Origin: Tropicimonas aquimaris
GTDB lineage: Bacteria > Pseudomonadota > Alphaproteobacteria > Rhodobacterales > Rhodobacteraceae
Direction: 5' to 3'
Length of the DNA: 64,000 nt
Assembly: GCF_042676185.1 (NCBI RefSeq)
Contig: NZ_JBHTJT010000060.1
Span: forward strand, 186,001-250,000
The position numbers and the translations under genes are program-made. The notes beneath the pieces are model-generated. The model was given only the letters and a program-made list of their open reading frames with translations, was not told the origin of the DNA and searched no databases. Positions 8,673 to 18,280 of this stretch are shown piece after piece; within the stretch, counting starts at the first letter, position 1; each line of letters opens with the position of its first letter.

Positions 8673-9779
8673 ATGACGGATCTTTTCTCGGCGCTGGACA
8701 TGGGCGATCTCAGCCTGGGCCACAGGGTGATCATGGCGCCGCTGACACGGATGCGCGCCGCTGCTCCGCAGTACGCCCCCACCGACATGATGGTCGAGTA
8801 TTATCGCCAGAGGGCAAGCGCCGGCGGCCTTATCATAACGGAAGCAACCCATGTCTCACAGTCCGGGAGGGGGGCCCCTGACACGCCCGGCATCTACACG
8901 GCCGAGCAGGAGGACGCATGGCGGAAGGTGGCCGAGGCGATTCACGCGAAGGGCGGCCTCGGGGTCATGCAGCTTTGGCACATGGGACGGCTTTCGCACC
9001 CTTCCTATCAGCCGGACGGTGGCGCGCCATTCGCACCCTCTGCGGTCCGCGCGGATGTGGATGTGGTGCTTCCGGACCGGCGACGCGTGCCCTGCCCGAC
9101 GCCGCGGGAAATAGAGACGGGTGACATTCCTAGGCTCGTCGACGCCTACGTTGCCGCGGCCCGGCGCGCGATCTCGGCCGGCTTCGACGGCGTCGAGATC
9201 CATGCAGCCAACGGCTATCTGCTTGAACAGTTTCTACAGTCTCGCAGCAATCGCCGAACCGACGACTATGGCGGTTCGATTGAAGCGCGCTGCAGGCTCG
9301 TCGTGGAAATCACTCAAGCCGTCGCAAACGCCGTCGGCGCCTCCCGTGTCGGAATCCGCCTGACGCCCTATGGCATTGCCAATGACAGCGGAGAGGATGA
9401 TCCCTTCCCGCTCTACGCACATCTGATCGGTGAACTGGACAAGCTCGGCCTTGCCTATCTTCACCTGATCGAGCCACGCGCCAGCGGTGCGGGCCAGAAG
9501 GATGTCGACCATCAGGGCGTGCCGTCGGCCGCCCGGCTCTATCGCCCGATCTGGAACGGGGCGTTGATCGCGGCGGGCAACTTCAACGGAGACAGCGCGC
9601 AAGCCATGGTTGCCGAGGGAGCGGCCGACGCCATCGCGTTCGGGCGCTTTTTCATTTCCAACCCCGACCTGCCGGAACGCCTCCGTCTCGGCGCCGACTT
9701 GACGCCCTATGACCGGCCGACGTTCTACACACCCGGTGCGGAGGGCTACATCGACTATCCCCGACTTGGAGCGACCTGA
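8673..9779 (+). CDS. Alkene reductase, Old Yellow Enzyme family (NemA-like)
   Basis: 368 residues, full-length FMN-dependent TIM barrel. It starts with the usual LFSALDMGDLSLGHRVIMAPLTRMRA, carries the substrate-binding pair His177/Asn180 (VEIHAANGYL), YGGSIEAR, and the phosphate-binding end motif DAIAFGRFFISNPDL. This is the classical OYE group that reduces activated alkenes, nitroesters and N-ethylmaleimide with NADPH in the cytosol. Often induced by electrophile stress; no regulator is adjacent here, but a separate MDR oxidoreductase lies downstream on the other strand. Confidence 0.93.
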   Translation: MTDLFSALDMGDLSLGHRVIMAPLTRMRAAAPQYAPTDMMVEYYRQRASAGGLIITEATHVSQSGRGAPDTPGIYTAEQEDAWRKVAEAIHAKGGLGVMQLWHMGRLSHPSYQPDGGAPFAPSAVRADVDVVLPDRRRVPCPTPREIETGDIPRLVDAYVAAARRAISAGFDGVEIHAANGYLLEQFLQSRSNRRTDDYGGSIEARCRLVVEITQAVANAVGASRVGIRLTPYGIANDSGEDDPFPLYAHLIGELDKLGLAYLHLIEPRASGAGQKDVDHQGVPSAARLYRPIWNGALIAAGNFNGDSAQAMVAEGAADAIAFGRFFISNPDLPERLRLGADLTPYDRPTFYTPGAEGYIDYPRLGAT

Positions 9780-10263
9780 AGCCGAGCGCCTCGAGGGCAA
9801 ACGGTATTGACCTTCCCGGTTGTCGAGACTGCCTTCGATGGCACGGGCGGCGGTCAGGAACAGGAAGCCGAAGCGCATCCATCCACCGAAGTTTCGCAGC
9901 CGTTTGACACTCAGTCGGGCGACGGGCAATCCGGGCACAGCCGGTTCCCTCTGCGGTGCCTTTCCATCCGGGGCAACGCGTCAAGCTTCCTCCTCGGCCT
10001 TTCCAGCCAAATTCGGCTTGACGCGTCGCGCAGCACGAGCGACTGGGATACCTGCCGCATGGGCTGGCTCAGTGGCGTCCCTCGCTGCCGGTTACCTCGC
10101 TCAGCCCGATGACGGGGGAAGGGCATCGGCAAGCTCAGAGACGATCAGTTTGATTTCGTCGATGGGCGCGCATACCCCGACCATTTTCGGGCGCGCGACT
10201 GGTCACGCGACGCGGCCATGGCCCACCCTCCGTTATGGCACCGAAGAGTGTGCGTCGCGACGA
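9780..10263. other. Intergenic region with possible gene remnant
   Basis: 484 bases between the convergent Old Yellow Enzyme and MDR genes. On the minus strand 10101-10184 could encode a 27-residue piece (ending ELADALPPSSG) that reads like the tail of a protein, but there is no upstream frame or clear ribosome site. I cannot assign it. No transposon ends or RNA gene seen. Confidence 0.3.
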
Positions 10264-11244
10264 TCACGGACGGATCATGATCTTGCCGCCGCGCCCGGGC
10301 GTCAGCGCCGCCTTCACGGCATCGGCAATGTCCTCGATTGCGAAATGCCCACCGTCGTCCAGCGCGATCTTGCCGTTTGCGGCGAGGGTCACGAGTTCGC
10401 CGATCAACCGCATGCGCATCTGCGGATCCATCTCGCGGCTGACACGCGCGCCCCAGAACCCCTTGACCGTGATGTGCTTCATGATCAGCGCGCCCGAAGA
10501 CAGCGGCATCGGGGCGCCGGTGGCCGTCCCGAAAACGACGAGTTCGCCATCCTCACCCAGAAGTTCGACGAGATCGCCCGCCGTCTCGCCCCCAACCGAG
10601 TCGATCGCCGAGACGGCCCCGCCCGGACCGACCAGTTCGCGCGCGCGGTCCAGCCAGCCCGGCTCCGAGGTCGACAGGACGTTCTCCGCCCCGATCTGCC
10701 GGAGCTCCTCGGCCGCCTCGGGCCGGCGCACCAGGTTCAGCAGGTGAATGCCCCGGGCCTTCGCGAGCGAGACCATGATCTTGCCCACCGCGCCGTTGGC
10801 CGCCGTCTCGACGATCCAGTCGCCCTCCTTCGCCCGCAACGTCTCGAGCAGCGACAACGCCGAGAACGGCATGGCGATCAGCTGAGCGCCCGCGGAATCG
10901 GGAATGGCGTCTGGCAAGGGCAGGATGGTTCCGGCCGGCGCCGTGAAGAACTCCGCCCAGGTGCCATGCACGCCGGCGACGGCAACCCGCTTTCCAACCA
11001 TCGCGGCATCGACGCCCTCGCCCACAGCCTCGACGGTGCCGAGCGCCTCGGTGCCACCGATGGCGCCGGGCAACTCGGGTTTGTAGCCGTAGTTGCCGCG
11101 CACCGTCCAAAGGTCGTGGTTGTGGATCGGCGAGAGCTTCATTCGAACAAGCACCTCGCCCGCACCGGGTTTCGGCGCGTCGACGTCACGGGCGACAAGG
11201 ACTTCGGCGGGATCACCGAAGGTATCGTGGACTGCAGCTTTCAC
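10264..11244 (-). CDS. Zinc-free MDR-family NADPH oxidoreductase (quinone/enoyl reductase type)
   Basis: 326 residues from GTG 11244, chosen because AAGGA lies 8 bases upstream and the family N-terminus (KAAVHDTFGDP) follows at once. It has the GroES-like domain (residues 1-120, GEVLVRMKLSPIHNHDLWTVRG) and the nucleotide domain with ANGAVGKIMVSLAKARG in the AXGXVG position. The cysteine cluster for structural zinc is absent and GHE of the catalytic zinc site is replaced, so it belongs with quinone oxidoreductase or enoyl-reductase MDRs. Substrate unknown. It lies divergent from the FAD/NAD(P) protein gene at 11482. Confidence 0.87.
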   Translation of the reverse strand: MKAAVHDTFGDPAEVLVARDVDAPKPGAGEVLVRMKLSPIHNHDLWTVRGNYGYKPELPGAIGGTEALGTVEAVGEGVDAAMVGKRVAVAGVHGTWAEFFTAPAGTILPLPDAIPDSAGAQLIAMPFSALSLLETLRAKEGDWIVETAANGAVGKIMVSLAKARGIHLLNLVRRPEAAEELRQIGAENVLSTSEPGWLDRARELVGPGGAVSAIDSVGGETAGDLVELLGEDGELVVFGTATGAPMPLSSGALIMKHITVKGFWGARVSREMDPQMRMRLIGELVTLAANGKIALDDGGHFAIEDIADAVKAALTPGRGGKIMIRP

Positions 11245-11481
11245 GGGCAAGTTCCTTTCAAATCTGACCTTTTCCGCCGGGAGGACAGCGGAGCTGATCG
11301 TCATGTAGGTATGCGGGCCGGGCCGAGCACCCCATCGAGGGCTTGACCAAACGTAACAGATCGCCCCGAACGGGTCTGGACCGGCCTTTGAACAAAACCC
11401 GTTCTCAAAGCGTTGCCTTGGTCAGCGGGTGGAAGAGCCTCACATCGTCGGACGGGCAATACGCAGCAGAGGGACGCGACA

Positions 11482-13113
11482 TTGAACAGGTTTGGTGACA
11501 CGGCACGGATTGCGGTGATCGGCCTCGGGCCTCGGGGACTCGGCGCGCTGGAAGCCCTGGCTGAAGGCTGCCCCGCCGGAACCGGCCCAATCCGGGTCGA
11601 TGTCTTCGACCCGTTCCCGGCGCCCGGCGCGGGGCCCAACTTTGCACCGGACGAAAGCCCGCTCTGCCTGCTGAACATTCCGATCCGGGATATCGCCATC
11701 CGCCCACCCGGCTATTCCCGCTGCGGTGACTTCGCGGACTGGCTCGCACAGGACGCCGAGCCCGACACCTTCCCCACCCGGTCGGACCTCGGCCGCTACC
11801 TTCAGGTCCGGCTAGGGGAGCTGCTGGCGCATGAGGCCCTGTCCATCACCCTGATCCCCGAGCCCGTGGAAGGGCTCACCCGCGCGCCCGATGGCTGGCG
11901 AGTGCAGGCGAAAGGCGCGCGGCCGGCGCCCTACGACGAGGTCCTGCTGACACCGGGCCAGCCGGCGGTCACACCAGACGAGCAATGGGCCGGCTGGCAG
12001 GACCACGCCGCGCATTCGATGGCCGAGGTGCACCAAGCCTATCCGGCGACACGGCTGATCGAGGCGGCCGGAGGCTGGAACGGAAAGACGGTGGGCATTC
12101 GCGGCATGGGTCTCTCGGCCTATGACGTGCTGCGCTGCCTGACCACCGCGCAGGGCGGCGTGTTCCGCGATGGGCGATACATCCCGTCCGGACGCGAGCC
12201 CGCGCGGATCGTACCCTTCTCACTCGACGGCAAGCCGCCCTTTCCCAAGCCGGAGACCGAGGCGATCGATGCGTGGTTCACCCCGCTGGAGGGCGAAACG
12301 CGGGCGTTCTCGATGGCCATCGAAGAGGCCGCCGAAGCGGCGCCTGAGAGCGCAAGACAACGCGTCACCGAAGCGCTGGCACCCGTGGCCTCGCGCATCC
12401 TGGCAGAGATCGGGGCGACTGACCGGGCGTTCGACGTCGCCGCCTGGCTGCAGACCGAATGGGACGCCGCCGGCACGCAGGAAACCCGTGGCCCGCTCGA
12501 CATGCTGCACCACGGCATCGCCCTTGCAGAGGGGACAGAGCCGCCGACGATCGGCTATGCCGTCGGACAGGTCTGGCGCAAATGGCAGGACAAGATCCGG
12601 GCGGGTTTCAATCCCGCGCAGACGTCGCCCGAAACGGCGCGCCTTCTGATCGGGTTCGACGAGGGGTTGAAACGATACTCCTACGGCCCGCCGGTGTCCT
12701 CCGCGCGCGAGATGGCGGCGCTGGTCGAGGCGGGACTGGCAGACCTGAACCTCGCCACCGATCCGGAAATCGAGATGTGCGACGCAGGGTGGAAGCTCGA
12801 GAGCAAGGGGCGGCGCGCCGAGGTCTCGGTGATGATTGACGCGGTCCTGCCGTCGCCGGACCTCGCGACCGTCAGAGACCCGCTCATATCGGACCTTGTG
12901 TCCAAGGGGCACCTTACCGCGGCTGGGGACGATCTCGCGGCGTCGATCAACCCCGAGGGTCAGGTGATCGGACGCGACGGATCGGTGCGCGACGGGCTGT
13001 GCCTGCTCGGGCGACTGGCGCTCGGGAGCGTCATCGCGGTGGATTCCCTGCACGACTGCTTTGGCGAGGCCTCGAGGCGTTGGGCACAAGGCGTGCTGCG
13101 GGGTCTCGGCTGA
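11482..13113 (+). CDS. FAD/NAD(P)-binding domain protein (NAD_binding_9 type)
   Basis: 543 residues starting at TTG 11482, preceded by GAGGG at suitable spacing; the extra 23 codons to TTG 11413 look non-coding. Residues 10-16 contain the dinucleotide motif GLGPRGLGA, followed by FDPFPAPGAGPNF and a long insert. Such proteins are found near non-ribosomal peptide or amino-acid modifying genes and in tails of proteobacterial operons; the closest functional relatives are N-hydroxylating or flavin-reducing enzymes, but I see no active-site residue that settles it. Its end faces the D-carbamoylase gene (45 bases). Function unknown. Confidence 0.78.
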   Translation: MNRFGDTARIAVIGLGPRGLGALEALAEGCPAGTGPIRVDVFDPFPAPGAGPNFAPDESPLCLLNIPIRDIAIRPPGYSRCGDFADWLAQDAEPDTFPTRSDLGRYLQVRLGELLAHEALSITLIPEPVEGLTRAPDGWRVQAKGARPAPYDEVLLTPGQPAVTPDEQWAGWQDHAAHSMAEVHQAYPATRLIEAAGGWNGKTVGIRGMGLSAYDVLRCLTTAQGGVFRDGRYIPSGREPARIVPFSLDGKPPFPKPETEAIDAWFTPLEGETRAFSMAIEEAAEAAPESARQRVTEALAPVASRILAEIGATDRAFDVAAWLQTEWDAAGTQETRGPLDMLHHGIALAEGTEPPTIGYAVGQVWRKWQDKIRAGFNPAQTSPETARLLIGFDEGLKRYSYGPPVSSAREMAALVEAGLADLNLATDPEIEMCDAGWKLESKGRRAEVSVMIDAVLPSPDLATVRDPLISDLVSKGHLTAAGDDLAASINPEGQVIGRDGSVRDGLCLLGRLALGSVIAVDSLHDCFGEASRRWAQGVLRGLG

Positions 13114-13158
13114 GCAATCCTCACCCCCAGCGCGACGCCATCGGCACCCTTCCTTTGC

Positions 13159-14136
13159 TCAGCGCCGGGCCGTGAACCGGCTCTCTTCGGTGATCCGCGC
13201 GCGAGCCTCAGCGCGCTCCTCGGCACCGGCGCAGATCGGTCCGTAATCGCCCGGTTCACGGTGCAGGGCGAAGTTGAACACGTTCTTGCGTAGCTCGCTA
13301 CATCGGTCGAGGTCGATTTCCGCAACCGAGATCTCGTCGCCCAGCCCCTGGGTGCGGGCGATGATCTCGCCCGTGGGCGCGATGATGCAGCTGCCGCCGA
13401 TCAGGTCGCATCCCTCCTCCCGCCCGGCCTTTGCGGTGCCGATCACCCAGCAGCCGTTGGCATAGGCGCCGGCCTGCATGCTCAGGTGGTTGTGGAAATC
13501 CTGCAGGTGGTCGTGCTCGGGCGCCTGCGGATAATGGAGCGGCGTGTTGTAGCCCAGCATGACCAGTTCCGCGCCGCGCAGGCCCAGCACTCGGAACGTC
13601 TCCGGCCAGCGGCGGTCGTTGCACAGGCACATGCCGAGCTTGCCGCCCATGGCGTCGAACACCGGGAACCCCAGATCGCCATGTTCGAAATAGCGCTTCT
13701 CCAGGTGCTGGAACGGGCGCCATTCCTCCGGGTTGAAATGGCCCGGCAGGTGCACCTTGCGGTACTTGCCGACAATCTCGCCGGTCCGGTTAACGATGAT
13801 CGAGGTGTTGAACCGCCGTTTCACCCCGCCCTCGCGGACCAGTTCCGCATAGCCCAGGTAGAAGCCCACCCCAAGCCGCCGCGCAGCCTCGAAGAGGGGC
13901 GCCGTCTCGGGCCCCGGCATCTCGGTTTCGAAGAAGCGGTCGAGGTCGGCTTCGTCCTCGATATACCAGCGCGGAAAGAAGGTCGTGAGCGCGAGTTCGG
14001 GGAAGACCACCAGTTCCGCGCCGCGTCGATGGGCCTTTTCCAGCAACGCGATCATCCGGTTGACGGCCGAGGAGCGCGGCTCCTCGCGGGCGATTGGGCC
14101 AAGCTGGGCCGTGGCGGCGACAAGGGTTCGGCTCAT
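13159..14136 (-). CDS. N-carbamoyl-D-amino acid hydrolase (nitrilase superfamily)
   Basis: 325 residues, nitrilase-fold cytoplasmic enzyme that hydrolyses an N-carbamoyl-D-amino acid to amino acid, CO2 and NH3. The triad is Glu47 (FPELALTT), Lys127 (KYRKVHLPG) and Cys172 (MCLCNDRRWPE), and both spacing and flanks match the D-carbamoylases of hydantoin pathways (for example Agrobacterium). Length is close to the usual 304. Last gene of the minus-strand operon: its start overlaps by 4 bases the stop of the M20 hydrolase, so it is translationally coupled. Together with the L-type enzyme it would clear both enantiomers. Confidence 0.9.
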   Translation of the reverse strand: MSRTLVAATAQLGPIAREEPRSSAVNRMIALLEKAHRRGAELVVFPELALTTFFPRWYIEDEADLDRFFETEMPGPETAPLFEAARRLGVGFYLGYAELVREGGVKRRFNTSIIVNRTGEIVGKYRKVHLPGHFNPEEWRPFQHLEKRYFEHGDLGFPVFDAMGGKLGMCLCNDRRWPETFRVLGLRGAELVMLGYNTPLHYPQAPEHDHLQDFHNHLSMQAGAYANGCWVIGTAKAGREEGCDLIGGSCIIAPTGEIIARTQGLGDEISVAEIDLDRCSELRKNVFNFALHREPGDYGPICAGAEERAEARARITEESRFTARR

Positions 14137-15383
14137 GCGGTCTGTCCTTCCGGTTTCACCACGCCGGCGCGGGCCAGCGCCACCTCGGCCAGCAGGCGGA
14201 CGCCGTTGGCGAGGTCATGGGGAGCGGTGTACTCGTGAATGTTGTGACTGATCCCGTCCTTCGAGGGCACGAAGATCATCGCGGCGGGGCAGTTGGGCGC
14301 GAACATCTGGGCGTCATGCCCCGCGCCCGATGGCATCCGTCGATGGCTCAGACCGAGCCTTTTGGCGCCTTCGGCAATCTGGCCCACGAGGTCGGGATCA
14401 AAGGAAACGGGCTCGAACCGGGCGAGGCTCCGCCGGGTGATCGTGCAACCTTCGTCAGAGGCAAGTGCTTCGGCGGTATCGAAGAGACGTGTCTCGGCGG
14501 CCTGCAACACCGCGTCGTCGGTGTGGCGCAGATCGACGGTCAGCACCGCCTCCTCCGGCACCACGTTGACGATATCCGGGGCAAAGCGCATCCGCCCCAC
14601 CGTGGCCACCTGCGGCGAGCCGAAGTCCCGCGCGATCGCCCGCGCCTCTATCGCGATCCCGGCAGCGACGGCCCCGGCATCCTGACGCAGCGCCATCGGC
14701 GTCGTGCCCGCATGGGCGGACCGGCCGGCGATGGCGAACTCGGTCCAGGAGATGCCCTGGACGCCGGTGACCACGCCGATCTCGGTGCCCTCGGCTTCCA
14801 GCACCGGCCCCTGCTCGATGTGCAACTCCAGGTAGGCGCACGGCGCCAGCGCGCTCACCGGCTCACGGCCCCGCGCCCCGATCCCGTCGAGCGCATCGGC
14901 CACGCTCACCCCGTCGATGCCGACCTTCGCCAGCATCTCCTCGAGATCGAGCGCGCCCTGGCTGACGCCGGAGCCCATCATGTCCGGCGCGAACCGCGCG
15001 CCCTCCTCGTTGGTAAAGAAGGCCACCGCCAGAGGATGTTCCGTCTCGATGACGGCGTCGATGACGCTCTCGATCACCTCGAGCCCGCCGAGCACGCCGA
15101 GTACCCCGTCATAGAGCCCGCCGGTCGCGACCGTGTCGATGTGCGAGCCCATGACCAGGGGCGGCAGATCCTTATGGCCGGACCGGATGGCCCAGCAATT
15201 GCCGATCACGTCGGTGTGGACGTCCAGTTCCAGGTCGCAGAACCAGCCGGTGACCAGCGCGCGGCCCGCCGCGTCCTCTGCGCTCAGGGCCAGCCGCTTG
15301 CAACCGCCGCCGGGGAGCGCGCCGATCCGGCCGAGCGCCTCGATCCGCGCCAACAGCCGTTCCGTGTTGATCTCGATCCTCAT
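14133..15383 (-). CDS. M20-family N-carbamoyl-L-amino acid hydrolase / allantoate amidohydrolase type
   Basis: 416 residues, two-metal amidohydrolase. Metal ligands: His81 (MGSHIDTV), Asp92 (YDGVLG), Glu127 (NEEGARF), His188 (LHIEQGP) and the C-terminal His in SHNIHEYT; the lid motif GRSAHAGTTPM marks the carbamoylase/allantoate branch rather than peptidases. It removes a carbamoyl group from an N-carbamoyl-L-amino acid or a ureido acid. It overlaps by 4 bases both the ammonia-lyase upstream and the D-carbamoylase downstream. The substrate is inferred from its neighbour, see the findings. Confidence 0.9.
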   Translation of the reverse strand: MRIEINTERLLARIEALGRIGALPGGGCKRLALSAEDAAGRALVTGWFCDLELDVHTDVIGNCWAIRSGHKDLPPLVMGSHIDTVATGGLYDGVLGVLGGLEVIESVIDAVIETEHPLAVAFFTNEEGARFAPDMMGSGVSQGALDLEEMLAKVGIDGVSVADALDGIGARGREPVSALAPCAYLELHIEQGPVLEAEGTEIGVVTGVQGISWTEFAIAGRSAHAGTTPMALRQDAGAVAAGIAIEARAIARDFGSPQVATVGRMRFAPDIVNVVPEEAVLTVDLRHTDDAVLQAAETRLFDTAEALASDEGCTITRRSLARFEPVSFDPDLVGQIAEGAKRLGLSHRRMPSGAGHDAQMFAPNCPAAMIFVPSKDGISHNIHEYTAPHDLANGVRLLAEVALARAGVVKPEGQTA

Positions 15384-16630
15384 GCGCCCGCCCTCACCGC
15401 GTCGGCGCTCTTCCCGACAAGCTCCTCGTAGAGCGCGGGGTCGGTGTCGGCCTCAGTCCCGAAGACGAGGACCCGCGATGCCGCGTCGAGCTCAAGGGCC
15501 GCCCGCGCCTCGGCATTCCCGGCGGCGGCGAGAAACGCGGCCAAACCGGCCACCGCGGATTCCCCCGCCACGATCGCCGGATCCCCCGGCACAGGTTCCG
15601 CCAGCCGGCGCATGCAGGCGACCGCATCGGCATCGGCCACCGAGATCGTGGCGAAACACAGCGGCTTCAGCACGTCCCAGGCCAGCAGAGAAATCTCGCC
15701 ACAGGCCAGCCCGGCCATGAGCGTGTCGAGATCGCCGGTGACGGCGGTCGGCTCGCCGTTGCGAATTGTCTCCAGCCAACAGGCGCTGTCTTCCGGATCT
15801 GCCAGGATAACGCGGGGGGCCTGCGCCCCGCCGTAGCGGCGGCGGAGCTGCGCGGCGACCGCGGCGGCCACGCCGCCGACACCGGTCTGCACGAAGACAT
15901 GGGTGGGCCCTGCGTCGAGCTGCTCCGCCGCCTCGGCGGCCATCACCTCGTAGCCCTGCATCACGTCCTTCGGGATCTCGGTGTAGCCGGGGTAGGAGGT
16001 GTCGGAGACAACGAACCAGCCCTCGGCCCTTGCCGTCTCGTCGGCCTCGCGCACGCTGTCGTCGTAATTCCCGGCGCAGCGACGCACCTCGGCGCCATAG
16101 GCCTCGATCGCGGACTTGCGCCCTTCCGAAACCGTGGCGTGGATGAAGATCACGCATTTGCAGCCAAAGATCCGCGCCCCCCAGGCCACCGAACGGCCAT
16201 GGTTGCCGTCGGTCGCGCAGCAGACGGTGATGGTCGAGATCACGTCGTCATGGACGCCGGCCAGGATCTCCTCGATCTGCGGCGCGTCGATCCCCTTCCG
16301 CGCGGCGACCTCGCGGGTCAAAAGGCGCAACACGGCATAGGCACCGCCGAGCGCCTTGAAGCTCCCAAGCCCAAAGCGCCCGCCCTCGTCCTTGTAGTGC
16401 AGCGCTGCAACGCCTGCCTCCGCCGCGATCCCCGGCAAGCCAAGAAGCGGCGTCGTCGCGTAGCCCGGCCAGGCGGAGATGGTGGAGCGGGCAGTTTCGA
16501 AGGCCGCATCGTTCAGAACGGCGGCCTGCTTGTTGCTGTAGTCGGCGCCCGGATTGAAATGCCGGTTGAACACGATCTCGGTCGTCGCACCCTGCCCGAG
16601 GCTGTTGGCATACTTGATTGGGTCCTGCAT
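15380..16630 (-). CDS. dpaL: Diaminopropionate ammonia-lyase (DpaL/YgeX-like)
   Basis: 416 residues, fold type II PLP enzyme. Lys92 in GLGSFKALGGAYAV is the PLP lysine; TDGNHGRSVAWGA is the phosphate-side loop and TGVGGVAAAVAA the glycine loop. It matches the E. coli YgeX family, which converts 2,3-diaminopropionate (both D- and L-isomers) to pyruvate and two ammonia. First enzyme gene after the permeases, overlapping the downstream hydrolase by 4 bases. Start ATG 16630 has GGACCAAAT upstream. The pairing with two carbamoyl hydrolases points to a carbamoylated diaminopropionate as the operon's substrate. Confidence 0.9.
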   Translation of the reverse strand: MQDPIKYANSLGQGATTEIVFNRHFNPGADYSNKQAAVLNDAAFETARSTISAWPGYATTPLLGLPGIAAEAGVAALHYKDEGGRFGLGSFKALGGAYAVLRLLTREVAARKGIDAPQIEEILAGVHDDVISTITVCCATDGNHGRSVAWGARIFGCKCVIFIHATVSEGRKSAIEAYGAEVRRCAGNYDDSVREADETARAEGWFVVSDTSYPGYTEIPKDVMQGYEVMAAEAAEQLDAGPTHVFVQTGVGGVAAAVAAQLRRRYGGAQAPRVILADPEDSACWLETIRNGEPTAVTGDLDTLMAGLACGEISLLAWDVLKPLCFATISVADADAVACMRRLAEPVPGDPAIVAGESAVAGLAAFLAAAGNAEARAALELDAASRVLVFGTEADTDPALYEELVGKSADAVRAGA

Positions 16631-16643
16631 TTGGTCCTGCCCG

Positions 16644-17417
16644 TCAGTTCGTGCGCCCCGACCTGCGGCGGATGCTTTCCGCGAGCACGACGAGCGCGAT
16701 GTTTCCCAGCACGATCAGCACGGCAAGCGCATTCAGGCTGGGGGAGAGGTTGAAACGGAAATCGGAGGCGACGAGCACCGAGAGCGGCTGCTCCCGCCCC
16801 GAAAGAAACGCCGTCAGCACGTATTCGGAAGAGGACAGCACGAAGGCGATCACCCAGGAGGCCAGAAGCCCGTTGCCCATCAGCGGCAGCACCACCCGGC
16901 GGAAGCAAGACCAGCCCGAGGCACCCAGGTCCGCCGCCGCCTCGATCAGACGCCGGTCTATGCTGATCAGCACCGAGACGATGATCAGGGTGGAGAACGG
17001 CAGGATGATGATCGACTGCCCCGCGATGACCGTCCAGAGCGAGCGGTCGATCCCGGCATCCTTGAACAGGATGAGCTGGGAGACGGCGAGGATGAGCCGC
17101 GGCACGAGAAACGGCATCAGCAACGCCGCAACGAAGAGCCCCGTGCCCCGCACCGGGTAAAGCGTAAGCGCCAGCGCGGCCGCCGCGCCGAAGAGCGTGG
17201 TCAGGATCGCCACCGGAAAGGCCACGAGGAGCGTGGTGAGGAAACCGCCCCCGAGCCGGCCATCGGCGAGGATCGCGCCGTACCATTCCGTCGTGAAGCC
17301 GCGCAGCGGGAAGGCCATCACGTCCGATGCGTTCAGCGAGAACAGCAGGATCATGGCGATCGGCAGATACATGAAACCGAATACCAGCCAGACCCAAAGC
17401 GTTGCCAGCCGGGACAT
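16644..17417 (-). CDS. ABC transporter permease (PotC-like)
   Basis: 257 residues, inner-membrane permease of the polyamine/PotBC class with six predicted hydrophobic segments. The ABC-interaction (EAA) loop is EAAADLGASGWSCFRRVVLPL. Its start overlaps the partner permease stop as TGATG. It is separated from the ammonia-lyase by 13 bases, so the transporter and enzymes form one operon. Probable substrate: a small cationic or zwitterionic amino acid derivative handled by the enzymes downstream. Confidence 0.9.
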   Translation of the reverse strand: MSRLATLWVWLVFGFMYLPIAMILLFSLNASDVMAFPLRGFTTEWYGAILADGRLGGGFLTTLLVAFPVAILTTLFGAAAALALTLYPVRGTGLFVAALLMPFLVPRLILAVSQLILFKDAGIDRSLWTVIAGQSIIILPFSTLIIVSVLISIDRRLIEAAADLGASGWSCFRRVVLPLMGNGLLASWVIAFVLSSSEYVLTAFLSGREQPLSVLVASDFRFNLSPSLNALAVLIVLGNIALVVLAESIRRRSGRTN

Positions 17418-18280
17418 CACACGCCCTCCGAAACGAGCGCGGTGCGGCGGATCGCAAGCGCACCCACGCCGAAGCAGAGCATCAGGATCGCCAGCATCGT
17501 CCAGGCGATGGCCGAGCCGAGCGGCCAGTCGAAGGCGGTGCCGAAGAGGTCGTTGACCGCCGAGATGATGGTGATGCCCGACGCGCCCCCAAGCAGTTGC
17601 GGCGTCAGGTAGTCGCCTGCCACCATGACAAAGACCATCAGCCCGCCCGCGATCAGCCCCGGCGAGGTGAGCGGCAGCGTCACGCGGCGAAACCGGTCGG
17701 CCGCGGGCGCGCCGAGATCCGCCGCCGCCTCGAGCCAGGCGTCGTCGAGGCTTTCGAAGGCGAGCCAGAGGCCGATCACCATGAAAGGCAGGTAATTGTA
17801 GGTCAGCGCGATATGGGTCGCGAGCGGGCTGAAGAGCAACCCGGCCAGAGGCTCGGTGGTCAGCCCGAGCCACATGAGCGTGCGGTTGATCGCGCCCTCC
17901 GCTCCCAGCAGGACCCGCCAGGCAAAGATCCGCACCAGGTCGCCGGAATAGAGCGGCACCAGCAAAAGCGTCAGCAGGGTGGACTTCGCCCCGGTCACTC
18001 GCTTGGCGATGAACCAGGCGACAGGATAGCCGATGACGGCGGTGATCGCGACCACGAGAAGAGCGGAGCCGAAGGCGCGTGCGATCAGGCCGCGGTAGGT
18101 CTCGGAGCCGGCGATCTTGACGTAGTTGGCAAAGGTCGGATCGCGCGAGATGGCGACGAAATCCACCTGGAAGAAACTGTAGGCCAGCAGGATCAGCAGC
18201 GGCGCGAGGCAGAGCGCGACAAGCGCCGCCACCACCGGCATCGCCAGCCAGGTGCCAATCTGTCCCGGCAGGCCCCTCAT
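17417..18280 (-). CDS. ABC transporter permease (PotB-like)
   Basis: 287 residues, first permease of the importer, with hydrophobic segments starting at about residue 10. The EAA loop is EAAADLGAPAADRFRRVTLPL. Start ATG 18280 overlaps by 4 bases the ATPase stop (ATGA), and its own stop overlaps the next permease (TGATG). The long frame upstream of 18280 is not coding in this frame. Works with the ATPase at 18277-19383 and the binding protein at 19385-20452. Confidence 0.9.
   Translation of the reverse strand: MRGLPGQIGTWLAMPVVAALVALCLAPLLILLAYSFFQVDFVAISRDPTFANYVKIAGSETYRGLIARAFGSALLVVAITAVIGYPVAWFIAKRVTGAKSTLLTLLLVPLYSGDLVRIFAWRVLLGAEGAINRTLMWLGLTTEPLAGLLFSPLATHIALTYNYLPFMVIGLWLAFESLDDAWLEAAADLGAPAADRFRRVTLPLTSPGLIAGGLMVFVMVAGDYLTPQLLGGASGITIISAVNDLFGTAFDWPLGSAIAWTMLAILMLCFGVGALAIRRTALVSEGV

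Noticed and set aside
10101..10184. 27-codon minus-strand piece ending ELADALPPSSG
   Set aside because: Reads like a protein tail, but has no upstream frame or clear start signal; too short to call a pseudogene.
9820..11346. 508-codon open frame on the plus strand
   Set aside because: Antisense to the MDR oxidoreductase gene over most of its length; not protein-like.
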